DNA from: Isoetes taiwanensis
Taxonomy: Eukaryota > Streptophyta > Lycopodiopsida > Isoetales > Isoetaceae
Length of the DNA stretch: 64,000 nucleotides
Assembly (NCBI GenBank): GCA_021234155.1
Contig: JAJEKV010000041.1
Span: 13,092,689-13,156,688 of the forward strand
Direction: 5' to 3'
Position 1 is the first letter of the stretch, and the number at the start of each line of letters is the position of its first letter. The notes beneath the pieces are model-generated. The model saw nothing but the letters and a program-made list of their open reading frames with translations, was not told where the DNA came from and did not search any database. Of this stretch, positions 37,101 to 47,550 are shown piece by piece. The position numbers and the translations under genes are program-made.

Positions 37101-40100
37101 GAAGAGCTGCCTCGGGGAACTTTTGGATCCGCCTCACGGGGTCAGGGACTCTCCCCTCTTGTGAGGGATCACAAGGTCTGGCCTCGTTTGACTTGGGGAA
37201 GGGTGCGGCTTCGGTTGCCACCTGGCGGGCTGCCCGGCAGATTCTATCTGCTAACCCTTTGACCTAGACCTTCTCAGAAAATTCGAAAATTGGCGCGTGT
37301 CTTTGGAGATGAATTAGGGATCCAGTTGGCAAAAAATCAAGAATTTATTTTCGTTGCAATGCATTAATTGCGAATTCACGAATGTCTTGCCACTGCAAAA
37401 GCCCCCCGACTTCTACTTGCCACATCGGGAGGAGGACAAGCCCAAACTCGCTTCGTCCGGTTCCCCTTGCTCGTATTCTCGGCTGCTGCGGCTTCTCGGC
37501 CGGTCCCAAGTGCAGCAGACCGGGGACTTCGGCCCCAAAGCGCAAACCCTTCTAGAGCGGCAACCCGCGGGGTTTACGTTTTTGGAGGCCCTCTCCTTGT
37601 CGGTCGGTAGGGGACGCTGGCGTGATGTCTTGAAAGTGGAGTTGGGGTGTTGGCCTTGAGGCGGACCCTAAAATCCCCTCAGGAAGGCTGCTTGCCCCAA
37701 ATTTCCTCTCCAAGGCCACGGGGGCCGGACGAGGCGACCTCCCTCTCAGAAATGTGATTTGGCTGCGCCAATGGACTCGAAACGTCGACATTGCCACAGG
37801 GACCAAGTTAGTGGCGGCGAAGACCACCCGAACTCCAAGAAAGCCCAAAGTAGCTCACTTCCATCACACTTTTCGTAGTCAATTGGCCTAGGATGTGGAT
37901 GCGGGGATCTCTTTGTCGTGGAGGCGTGAGTGTTTCCTTCTTTTTGCAAAACCGACCGTGTAACTTGCTCCCTAGGGTAATTTTAAGCCATTAGGACGAT
38001 TTGGCGAAGTCTGGTTGCCATTAGGACCTCCCGGGTGCCCGACGACAAAAGCGATCTGCGGTTTCTACAAGGCATCCCCCGGGCCCCAGCGGTTTGACAA
38101 GTTCTCGGGGCCAGATCTGGAATCTTTTGGGCCTTCGAAGGGGGCCTGAGCGGAGGATCCAGGATCCGTCGGGATAGAGGCAGGGCTCAGGGAGGGTGGT
38201 CATTAAGTACGACCAGGAAGGCTGGGGAAGGAAGAAACCTCGGGGCTTTTTGAATCCCGCGCCTCACGGGGTCCCGGACTCTCCCCTCTTGTGAGGATCC
38301 CACGCAAAGGTCGGCCTGGTTTGACTTGGGGAAGGGTGCCGGCTTCGGTTGCTTTGCAATAGAACGGCCAGTTCTAATGCTAACCCTTTGACCTAAGACC
38401 TTCTCCAAAATTCGAAAAATTGGTGAGGTGTCTTTGGAGATGAATTAGGAATCCGGTGGCAAAAAACGAATTTTATTTTGGTGCAATGCATTAATTGCGA
38501 ATTTATGAATGTTTTGCCCTTTACCAAAGCCCCAGGCTTCTACTTGCCACATCCGGGGAGGAGGAAAGGCCCAAACTCCGGTCCGTCGGTTTCCCCCTTG
38601 CTCCGTATTCTCGTGTGCTGCCCGCTACCGGCCCGGTCCCAAGTGCAAGTGACGGGGTTCGGCCCCAAAGCGTAAACCCTTCTAGAACACGGCAACCCGC
38701 GGGGTTTCGTTTGAGCCCTCTCCTTGTCAGATGCGTAGGGACCTTGCGGAGTGTCTTGAAGTGGAGTTGGGGTGTTGGCCTTGGCGAGCGGACCCTAAAA
38801 TCCCCTCCGGAGAGGCTGCTTGCGAATTTCCTCTCCCAAGGCCACGGGGGCCCGGTTGACCTCCCCTCTCTCGAATCGCGTTGGCTCGCCAATGGACTCG
38901 AAGCGTCGACATTGCCACAGGGACCAAGTTAAAGTGGCGGAAGACCGCCGAACTCCAAGCGCAAAGTAGCTCACTTCCATCACACTGCGTAGTCAATTGG
39001 CCTAGGATGTGGATCATCACGGGATACTGTCGTGGAGGCGTGAGTGTTTCCTTCTTTGCAAAAACCGGCCTTGTAACTTGCTCCCTAGGGTAATTTCGCC
39101 ATTCGGACGATTTGGCGGGGTCGATTTGCCATTCCGGAACCTCCCCGGTGCCCGAACGACAAAATCTTGCGGTTTCTACAAAGCCCAGACATCGGGGCCC
39201 TTGGTTTGACAAGTTCTCCAGGACCGTCACGGAATCTTTGGGCCTTCCCCTAGAAGGGGGCCACGAGCCAGGAGGATCCATGATTGGGATAAGGAGCCAA
39301 GACTCAGGAGGTGGTCGATAAGCGTCTTTGACCCGGGGGAGGCTTGCGCCGGGAAGGGCGCCTGGGGAACTTTTTGGATCCCGCCTCACAGGTCCGGACT
39401 CTCCCTCTTGTGAGGATCTGCAAGTCCTGGCCTCGTTTGACTTGGGGAAGGGTGCGGCTTCGGTTTTTCCTGGCAGACTGCCCGGCTTAGTTCTTCAACT
39501 TGCTGACCTAGACCTTCTCAGAAAATTCCAAAAAGGTAGCGTGTCTTTGGGAGATGAATTAGGGATCTAGGCGGCAAAAAAATCGAATTTGTTTTAAGTG
39601 CAATGCATTAATTCTGAATTCTGAATGTCTTCCTATTGCTTGCAAAAGCCCCCAGGCTTCTACTTGCCACGCCGGAGGGGAGGGCGAAGGCCCAAACTCG
39701 CTCCGTCAGTTCCCCTTATAAGGTATTCTCAGTGGCCTTCTCGGGCGGGTCCCAAAGTGCAGCAGGAGACCGGGGACTCGGCCCCCAAAGCATAAACCCT
39801 TCTAGAGCACGGCAGCCCGGGGTTTCGTTTGAGGAGGCCCTCTCCTTGGGTCAGTAGGGACCTTGCCTGTGGGTGTCTTGAAGATGGTGGGGTGTTGGCC
39901 CTTGAGGCATGAGACCTAAAATCCCTCAGGCTGCTTGTTTCTCTCCCCAAGGCCCTGGGACGGACAGGCGACCTCCCCTCTCCGGAATCACTGATCTGGC
40001 TCTGCCAATGGACTCACAACATCGACATTGCCCTGGGGACCCAGGATTTAAAGGTGGCGGAAGACCACCCGGAGAACTCAAAGTAGCTGACTCGCTTCCA

Positions 40101-40165
40101 TCACTGTGGTCAATTGGCCTAAGGATGTGGATGCGGGGATCTTGTAGGTGGAGTGAGTGTTTCCT
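34140..40165. repeat. GC-rich tandem array, six ~0.92-1.13 kb units
   Basis: The anchor GAGATGAATTAGG recurs at 34242, 35163, 36183, 37306, 38437 and 39551, giving unit lengths of 921, 1020, 1123, 1131 and 1114 bases. Every unit repeats the same order: AATGCATTAATT, CTTCTACTTGCCACATC, AAACCCTTCTAGA, TTGGGGTGTTGGCC, AATTTCCTCTCCC, CATTGCCACAGGGACCAAGT, CACTTCCATCACACT, GTGTTTCCTTCTTT, GGTTTGACAAGTTCTC, GGGACTCTCCCCTCTTGTGA, TGACCTAGACCTTCTC. The first two units are shorter by deletion. Open frames differ between units, so they are not genes. The array differs from its surroundings in GC content and ends directly against chromovirus B gag sequence at about 40166. Confidence 0.95.
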
Positions 40166-40171
40166 TTTTTC

Positions 40172-40835
40172 TGGGAGGAATTATAGAGATGAATCAAAAC
40201 TCGAAGGTCCATCAAACTTTTCATAATATTCCTAAGTTACCTTTGAATGTCCTGAGATGGATGAAGAAAGAAAAGAAAGTTGAATATGATAAGTGCATGA
40301 AGGAGAATTTATGCTTTTACTTGTAACAAAAGGGGCATAGGGCGCGTTTTTTGTCATAAAAGAATAACTCAAATGCCAAAGTTCAAGGATCTCCGGAATG
40401 TGGGGCAATGAGAGCTCATCGAGGCAACCACGAACCTGATTCGCGAGGCACATGTAGTGCAAGTTGAAGGTAAAATCAATGAAGTTCCTTTTAGTATTTA
40501 TATTGATACATGAACCACGCACAATTTTATTTCACCAAGGCTTGTCTCAAGTTGTTTGGGTTGAATACTAACCAATAAGCCTTAAGAATGGTGAAAATGG
40601 CCGATGGTAGCGAAAAGCTACCGGTGAGTATATGCATGCATTAAAATTGAAAGTGCAAGGAATGCCTACAATTGCAAATTTCCATGTTAGCTTCACTAGG
40701 CTCATATGATATGATTATAGGCATGGAATGGCTTAGTGAGGTGCATGCTATAGTAGATTGTCATGAAAAGAGTTGTGAGTAAAATCTAAGGAACATCAAA
40801 ATTATATACATTGGAAGGATTGAATAAGCGATATT
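40172..40835 (+). pseudogene. gag: Chromovirus B partial gag and protease
   Basis: Only the C-terminal part of gag is present. The CCHC knuckle is at about 40311-40355 (C-F-T-C ... G-H ... F-C, with an extra base in the middle). The protease segment holds LGSYDMIIGMEWL at about 40697-40735, as in copy A. Several frame changes are present. Confidence 0.75.
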
Positions 40836-41129
40836 TTACTCCTAAAGCGCATGAATTACTAAAGCAAATCAAGAGGCAATTAGGAAGCATGAAAGGTTGG
40901 GGTTGCTTGTACTCAAAGGATTAAAGAAAGATTAATCAAGTATACATGAATGATGTCGCGGACATCCTCGAGGAGTTCAAAGAAGTTTTGGGAAGAGTTG
41001 TGAGTTACCCCCTCGAAGATTTGTTGATCATCGCGATTGAATTGGTTCGGGGAGCTTCTCCTCCATCAAAAAAGCTCCATATAGATTTGCTTTGTAGGAG
41101 TTAGTGGAATTAAAAAGCAGGTTAAAAAT

Positions 41130-42175
41130 CACCTTTTGGTGCTCGGTATTATTTGTTAAGAAAAAAATGGTTCTATGCATTATGTGTGTTGATTATAGGC
41201 GGGTTAAATGATATCACAATTAAGAATAAGTATCCATTGCCTAGAATAGATGACTTGTTTGACCAACTTCAAAGGAGCTTCATTATTTTCAAAGATAAAT
41301 CTTAGATCTGGATATCACTAGATAAGAATCAAAGAGAGTGATATACTCAAAAGCGACTTTGGTTTGACAAATGCAGAATTACTTTTAGGTGTCTAATGAA
41401 TGATCTTTTCCATGAATATCTTGATAAGTTTGTCCTCGTGTTCTTTGATGACATATTTATTCAAAAAATTTGGAAGAGCATAGAGAACATCGAGAATTGT
41501 TTTGGGTATTTTAAAAAGAGAAAAATTGTATGCTAAGAAAGTCAAGTGTTCATTTTGTAGCATCGAAATGGATTATTTAGGTCATATTGTTTTATTGAGA
41601 GGAATTAAACCCTGACCCCAAAAAGGTTTGGCGGTAAGAGAATGGCCGATTCTAAAAACCCAAAGCAGTGGTCTCATTCTTAGGACTTGGGGGTTCTATA
41701 GAAAATTTATCAAAGTTTCTCTACAATAGCATGTCCCTTGACAACTACAAAATCAAATATTGTTTTTCAATGGAATGAGAAATGTGAGAAAGCTTTGAGA
41801 ATTAAAGAGAAAGTTGATAAATGCTCTGTTTTAAAAAGTGGCGATCCGAGTAAGAAGTATCGAGTCATGACGGATGCTAGTGAGGAAGGGACGAGGCTGT
41901 ATTGATGCAAGACAAAGCGTGTGTGTGCATATATCTCTCATAAAATTTGAGCGATCTTAGAAGCGAAATTATCACCGCTCATGATCCGGGGAACTATTGG
42001 CAATTGTACATGCACTTAGAGCTTGGAGACATTATCTATTAGGGAATCATTTTGAGGTGCCATACTTTGCACCAATTTGCAATGTAGGTGGATGAAATTT
42101 CTTCAAAGATTATGACTTCCAGTTAATTATAAAAGCGAGGCGTTACAAATGTGGTTCAGGCTTTTGTCTAGACTT
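41130..42175 (+). pseudogene. pol: Chromovirus B reverse transcriptase and RNase H
   Basis: [16 protein letters not shown] lies at about 41225-41272 and FFDDIF, the [YF].DD catalytic box, at 41440-41457. RNase H shows MTDASEEG (41867-41890), with the catalytic Asp, and VHALRAWRHYLLGNHFEV in one frame (42007-42060). This part is better preserved than in copy A (14086-14138). The thumb and connection regions are disrupted by single-base changes. Confidence 0.85.
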
Positions 42176-42229
42176 CCAGCTTGTTATGCAATAACGATGA
42201 TTACAACAGATTGGTTGGATGAGGTGAAG

Positions 42230-42475
42230 AACCCGGGGGTTTCACCTACTATAAAGGGGATACGTCACGTGTGTTAATGTGGTCAGCAAAAAACCCTCCG
42301 TATACGCCTTGTCCAACCTTCTAAATGCCCCTTCCCATATACATATTACACTGGATTCCCCCCAGAAAACCCCCTAGCCAAGCCCCTATCCATATGTATA
42401 CATACGGTTTAGGGTAAAAAAAACCCACCCCTTTCACTCACATGGTACATACGCCTTAAACTATGTGACATACCC
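42230..42475. other. Copy-B-specific C-rich insertion in the RNase H-integrase linker
   Basis: Copy A has ~100 bases between TTACAAATGTGGTT and GACATACCCG; copy B has ~320. The extra sequence is C-rich and repetitive in style (CCCCTTCCCATATAC, CCCCCCAGAAAACCCCC). It contains fragments that match copy A out of context, such as GTATACAT and TGTGGTCAGCAAAAA. It could be a small insertion or a poorly assembled patch. Confidence 0.55.
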
Positions 42476-42559
42476 GGGGTGAAGAATACTATTGCTACAG
42501 ATAATTATTTTGGACCGAAATTGAAGGAAGTACAAAAAGGAAATTTGGAGATAAAGGAT

Positions 42560-43850
42560 AATTATAGTTTTTGAGCGGGGAATATTGAGATACAAATCAA
42601 AGAGTTTGTATTCACGCAATAGATCATTTAAAGAAGATACTAAATGAATGTCATGATCACGGTAATATCCAGGTCATCCGGGGTTTCATAAGACATATCA
42701 CAAAGTAAAGAAAGTTTCTTTTGGCGGGATTAAAAGATTATGTTAAGTAAATATATCCAAAATTGTGTGATGTGTTCACGCGTGTTAAAGCCGAACAGTT
42801 AGGGCACGGCCTTTTGCGGCCGTTACCTATTCGAGAAAAGAAAATGGGAATCTATTAGCATGGATTTCATAGTAGGATTGCCAAGAACACAAACAGGAAA
42901 AGGATGCTATTCTTGTGGTGATTGAGCGGGGTTAACTAAACATGCTCACTTCTTTCGGTTAGAAAAACAATAACAACGAAGAAGGAAGCGCTAATATCTT
43001 TATTCATGACATCTTTTCGTTTACATGGCATTCCTACAAGTATTGTTTTGAGATAGAGATCCAAGGTTTACTAGTAACTTTTGGACTTTGTTTTTCAAGG
43101 GGTTGGAACTCAATTGCTTGAGATGAGCACAGACCTATCACCCGAAACCGATGGGCAAGCGAGAAAAGTAAACATGGTTCTTGAGGACATGTTCTAGAAT
43201 GTCTTTATCCACGACAATCCAAAGAAGTGGGAAGGATTTTACCTTTAGCGAGCTTGCCTACAATAATTCTAAGCGAGGAATCTATAGGAATGACACCTTT
43301 TGAAGCACTTTATGGGCCGAGGGATTGTTATGCCCCAATAAATTTGTATGATCCCATGGTTAAATCTGAAATTTTCTAGACAAATGTTGGAGGAATATCT
43401 TGAGATAAAGTGCAACTTATAAGGAGCTTGAGGCTATGAAGCACAACATATCACGAGAAGCAATTCATGAGATAAGCATAGAATACATAGAGATGGGAAA
43501 CCTAGCCTACCAATTAAATTGCCACCACATGTAAAGATTCATGATGTTTTTCATGTCAGTTTATTAAAACCTTCTTTACATGACGAAGATCAAGTGCTTC
43601 CGGATTTGCAATTAATCCAGGAGAATAATACCTTTGAAGTAATGCCATCCCAAATATTCTTACGTGCTCGAGCGCGGAGGCTGCATAGTAGAGCGATCAA
43701 ATAAATCCTTATACAATGGGCGGATTACCCTATAGAGGATGCAACATGGATGGAGTTAAACGAGGCCGAAGCAAAATATGCTAAAGATTTCCAGAATCGT
43801 TTTCAATCTATATCATGCCATGGAATAAGGTTGTCTAAGATGTATCAAAC
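42560..43850 (+). pseudogene. pol: Chromovirus B integrase and chromodomain-like tail
   Basis: H2C2 domain at 42649-42780. Catalytic-core blocks are DFIVGLP (about 42862-42884), RDPRF (about 43057) and the PxTDGQ block at 43141-43156. EFAYNN-like sequence (about 43247-43270) is followed by the integrase tail. The 61-codon frame at 43519-43704 reads MPPHVKIHDVFHVSLLKPSL, then QENNTFEVMPSQI. It is followed in another frame by QWADYPIEDATWMEL-like sequence (43708-43760), the chromodomain end with its conserved W and acidic residue. The tail is preserved better here than in A. Confidence 0.85.
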
Positions 43851-43954
43851 TTATTAAGTATAAACAATACGAGGAAGTTGTGAAGGGGTATATTTGTAAT
43901 AATGTGATGTGAATTTTATTACGAGGGGCGTCCGAATCTTAAAGAGGATAAGAA

Positions 43955-44342
43955 TGTGATGTGAATTTTATTGTGGTATTTGTTCTAAGCTATATTAAAT
44001 AAATAAGGAGATGACGTGGCATAGGAGGTGAGGTGGCAACGAAATAATTGAAGGAGGTTAGAATTAGGGAAAGGGAAAAACGTGAGAAAGAGGAATGAAG
44101 AGAGATTTTGGGATTGAAAAGAGAGAGAATAAGAAGTGTTTCAAGGAAGTGATTTAGAGGTAAGAAAATGTCGATGTTTTAAAAAAGGAAGGGTAATCCA
44201 TCTTAAAATGCGGGGGGTAATCATAGACTCTGATGCTCGAGGAAAAACAAAGGTTGTCTTGTAAATGTCGATTATTCATTCACCTTAAAAACCATGAATA
44301 AAATTTGGGCCTTGTGAGCCCCAAGAGCGAAATGCCTACTAG
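43955..44342 (+). repeat. Chromovirus B 3' LTR, left part
   Basis: It begins TGTGATGTGAATTTTATTG after AAAGAGGATAAGAA and aligns to 15942-16315 of copy A. It is cut at CCTACT by insertion of element C. The start word is also present 52 bases upstream (43903). Confidence 0.85.
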
Positions 44343-45118
44343 CGATATGGAGCATGCTAGGGGAGTGGTGAAAAGATTAAGGCAATGGGGCATATGGAAA
44401 CCAATGGTTGCAAGGCAAAAGAAAAAGCAAGACATCATAAGTGACCATTACAAGAAAAAGAATAGGGCGAAATATCTTTCATGCAACTATATTTACCAAA
44501 GGGGATGATATTTCAGAATAAAAGATAAGGAAAGGCTCATGCAACAATATTTACAAAAAAAAGGGGACGATTTGGCGGACCCAGTCAGCGTGAACATGCA
44601 AAAATTCGGTGTTATTGGAAGGGGCTGTCAATGCAGAACCGATAGAGAAGAGATTCCAGCCATTGAATCCGGCACCAGCAACCGGCTCTTATCACTGAAT
44701 TCGGCACCAGCAACCCATCTTCTGACTATGGCTTCCTAAATCCGACTTGCAGGGATTTGAACAAGCTTGGGATTTAGACTTCAAGACTCTTGCCTTTCTT
44801 GTGCTGCCAGAAATTGGAACGAGCCTCTAGTCTATGTGGGTTTTCTTGTCTGAGCTTATCAAGCCCTTATGCTGTTGTAAATTGGAAGATCATGTGCTAA
44901 AAGGAAATAAGCCTTGATCTTTCCTTTCCCTAAATCCCTTGGAATTGCCTTAATCTTTGGATCCGGTTGGGTGGAAACTGGATGCTCCAAAGCTTTGTTG
45001 TGGAGACCAAGTTCCTTTGTTCTTGGCAGGAATTGCTATAAGACTTTTTCTTCTGTTTGAATCCATATAATTGTTGTACTAAGTGGATAACATCTTTAAG
45101 AATCCTTAAACCATATCA
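44343..45118 (+). repeat. Element C left LTR
   Basis: Aligns end to end with 46773-47550. It contains a 33-base tandem pair built on GGCACCAGCAACC (about 44670 and 44705), present in both LTRs. It ends ACCATATCA immediately before AG and the PBS. Confidence 0.92.
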
Positions 45119-45120
45119 AG

Positions 45121-45133
45121 TGGTATCAGAGCC
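45121..45133 (+). promoter_or_regulatory. Element C primer-binding site (initiator-Met tRNA)
   Basis: TGGTATCAGAGCC, complementary to the 3' end of plant initiator-Met tRNA, two bases after the LTR end. It primes minus-strand cDNA synthesis. It is the intact reference for the altered PBS of element F at 59350. Confidence 0.95.
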
Positions 45134-45155
45134 TATCGATCCTCAAACCTGATCA

Positions 45156-46245
45156 ATGGCCCAACGCTTCAATGTTACTGAAGCACAATATCAGCAAGCT
45201 TTGTCTAATGCTAGCTACATTGCATCGATTAGCATTGCCCATCTTAGATGTCCAGCAAGGTATGGCGAGGGCAAGTGGAATTCTTTGTCTATTCTATATC
45301 GTTTCCTTCCAAATATTTATCTGCAACCTTCGCAACCCCCTCTGCCTAATGGTCCTCCACCAGTAATTCCTCCACCGCCTGAGAAAATGGTTAGAGAAAG
45401 ATATGCCGTCTTTCAAAGGGGGAAAGACAAAGCCCGTCAAGGTTGTAAGTTTCATCAGCCAGTGGGAAACGTTTTTGAGCGATGTGCATGCAGCGGATGT
45501 GGAAAAGGCGCAAGCCATGGACACCTACTTAAAAGATCAAGCTCAAACATGGTGGCAAAGGCGGCGAATGTGATCCCGGGATCATTGATTGGGAAAGTTT
45601 CAAAGCGGCATTTGAAGCACATTATTTACCCTCTAACTATCCCAGTGAGCTACGTAGGGAATGGGATCGTCGAGGCGAGGAAAGCTGAAAGTAGTCAGTC
45701 CTACACTTCTAAATTCACTCATTTAGCGGCACTAATAAGGAACTTGGATGGGAAAAGCTTACGAGAAAATATGTCGTGGATGTAGGGGCGATATCTATCT
45801 GAAAATCACCCCTAAAGATTTAGATGAAGCTATAAAACTAGCATCCATGATGGAAGAAAAATAGATCAAAAACTAGGAAATTTGATTTTTGGGATGAAAC
45901 TTTCGGATCAAAAGGACAAAATGAGTAGCAAAGAAAAAATGGAGGTAAGGAATCTTCGAAAACTTCAAGAAGAAAGAGACATAAGAATGGTAATGGTTCG
46001 AAAGGAAGCGAAAGAGAAAAAGTCAAGGTAGGCGAGGAAGGAAACCAAGGAACCAAAGGGCGGTTGCTATAGATGCGGAGGAAAGCATTTCCTAAGGGAT
46101 TGTCCATTTGGAGAAGGGGGGATCACAAAAGTTGAACCACCTAAACCTCAAAGGGGTGTACAAATGCATGCTATTGAAGGTCCTAAACCGGAGGATATAC
46201 CTGAGACCTCTAAAGGCTGCGGATGGCCCGGAAGAAAGGTGTAAG
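45156..46245 (+). pseudogene. gag: Element C gag
   Basis: The start at 45156 (MAQRFNVTEAQYQQALSNAS) is 22 bases after the PBS. The first frame runs 209 codons, but from about residue 85 (PPPVIPPPPEK) the family-like sequence moves to another frame: MPSFKGGKTKPVKVV, then QWETFLSDVH, then TYLKDQAQTWWQRR (45512-45560). It moves again to FKAAFEAHYLPSNYP (45600-45645). The WW within a helical context followed by F...Y is the retrotransposon gag capsid domain. A Lys/Glu-rich linker leads to the CCHC-type knuckle GCYRCGGKHFLRDCPFG (46063-46112), which is one residue short of the usual C-X2-C-X4-H-X4-C spacing. The product would form particles and bind RNA. The frame shifts mean no intact protein as sequenced; some may be sequencing errors. 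Confidence 0.8.
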
Positions 46246-46492
46246 CTTCAAAGATGAGAAGCGGAGCAAGGCTATTGCCAAAGAGCGGAGATGGCTCCAA
46301 ATGGGAACTATGGGGTAAAGTAATAAAAAAATTACATCTCTTTAGGGTAAGATTTGTAAGTTTTGATTTGTATGTTGAATTTTTGTGTGGAATGAAAATT
46401 AAACTATTATGTAAGCATGGTGCATTGGATGTAAATTTTTGAAGAATGGTAATTGTGGTTGTAGCACAATAGGCCTAACAAAAATTACATCA

Positions 46493-46624
46493 GTATCGCG
46501 GAGATACAATGGTTGGTATCGTGGAGATACTGTATTGAGGAGATACAATTAAGTAGTACCGCGGAGGTACGAAAGATAAAAATGTACCGCGGAGGTACAA
46601 GGATATATCGTACTGTGGAAGTAT
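46493..46624 (+). repeat. Array of six short hairpins with covarying stems
   Basis: Six 15-base units of the form 5-base arm, G-N-GGA loop, 5-base complementary arm: GTATC/GATAC (46493), GTATC/GATAC (46516), GTATT/GATAC (46532), GTACC/GGTAC (46556), GTACC/GGTAC (46584), GTACT/AGTAT (46610). Arms change together so pairing is kept while the loop stays GCGGA, GTGGA or GAGGA. Spacers vary (1-13 bases). It lies between gag and the polypurine tract in the untranslated 3' part of element C. Function unknown; an RNA structure used in packaging or dimerisation is one possibility. Confidence 0.75.
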
Positions 46625-46756
46625 GCGGATATCCATAACTATTTCTTAAGTTTGCAGGACTAGAAAACCCTTCGATGCAATTTGATTTGGGAGCAATCAC
46701 CTTGAGAAGGGATGGACCCATCTGAAGTGCGTTCGAAAGATTGCGGACGATCTTCT

Positions 46757-46772
46757 TTAAGAAGGGATGGGT
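46757..46772 (+). promoter_or_regulatory. Element C polypurine tract
   Basis: TTAAGAAGGGATGGGT immediately before the right LTR (TGATATGG at 46773). It is the expected RNase H-resistant primer for plus-strand synthesis. Confidence 0.8.
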
Positions 46773-47550
46773 TGATATGGAGCATGCTAGGGGGAGTGGT
46801 CCGAAAAGATTAAGGCAATGGGGCATATGGAAACCAATGGTTCAAGGCAAAAGAAAAAAGGGCAAGATATCATAAGTGACCATTACAAGCAAAAGAATAG
46901 GGCGAAATATCTTTCATGCAACTATATTTACCAAAGGGGATGATATTTCAGAATAAAAGATAAGGAAAGGCTCATGCAACAATATTTAAAAAAGGGGGGC
47001 GATTTGGCGGACTTGAATAGCATGAACATGCAAAAAAGTCCATTTGTTATTGGAAGGGGCGTATCGGTATGAGCACCGATAGAGATTCTTGCCATTGAAT
47101 CCGGCACCAGCAACCGGCTCCCGTCACTGAATCCGGCACCAGCAATCCAGCTTCTGACTATGGCTTCCTAAATCCGACCTGCAGGAATTTGAACAAGCTT
47201 GGGATTCAGACTTCAAGACTCTTGCCTTTCTTGTGCTGCCGGAAATTGGAACGAGCCTCTAGTCTATGTGGGTTTTCTTGTCTGAGCTTATCAAGCCCTT
47301 ATGTTGTTGTAAATTGGAAGATCATGTGCTAAAGGAAAATAAGCCTTGATCTTTCCTTTCCCTAAATCCCTTGGAATTGCCTTAATCTGTAGATCCGGTT
47401 GGGTGGAAACCGGATGCTCTAAAGCTTGGTTGTGGAGACCAAGTTCCTTTGTTCTTGAGCAGAACTGCTATAAGACTTTTTCTTCTGTTTGAATCCATAT
47501 AATTGTTGTACTAAGTGGATAACATCTTTAAGAAGCCTTAAACCATATCA
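46773..47550 (+). repeat. Element C right LTR
   Basis: Starts TGATATGGAGCATGC and ends AACCATATCA. It is followed by CTTACTCC, the continuation of the chromovirus LTR. Differences from the left LTR include CCAG/CCGG and CTG/TTG changes. Confidence 0.92.

Larger units (their letters stand above)
44343..47550 (+). mobile_element. Gag-only LTR retrotransposon C (TR-GAG type)
   Basis: Two LTRs of 776 and 778 bases flank a 1654-base interior. The LTRs end TGATATGG...CCATATCA (the first base of LTR1 reads c), an 8-base terminal inverted repeat. The PBS follows the left LTR by two bases. The interior encodes gag with a zinc knuckle and no protease, RT or integrase, then a hairpin array, a polypurine tract and the right LTR. 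Flanks show a target duplication consistent with CTTAC. By hand the two LTR 3' halves differ at only a few positions in ~400 bases. This matches the described class of terminal-repeat elements with a GAG domain. It must borrow polymerase from another element. Confidence 0.88.

Noticed and set aside
34260-40226. Dozens of 60-220 codon open frames in the GC-rich array, including one of 220 codons on the minus strand (38727-39389)
   Set aside because: Frames change from unit to unit and are not conserved at equivalent positions; high GC content makes stops rare.
44690-44715. GAATTCGGCACCAG resembles a cDNA-library EcoRI adapter
   Set aside because: The LTR also carries GAATCCGGCACCAG in tandem and in the second LTR, so it is a natural variant of a 33-base repeat; the adapter also differs by a base.
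45156-46245. Programmed frameshifting in element C gag
   Set aside because: Frame changes occur more than once, without slippery sequences, next to CAG/CTG-type alterations; error or mutation is more likely.
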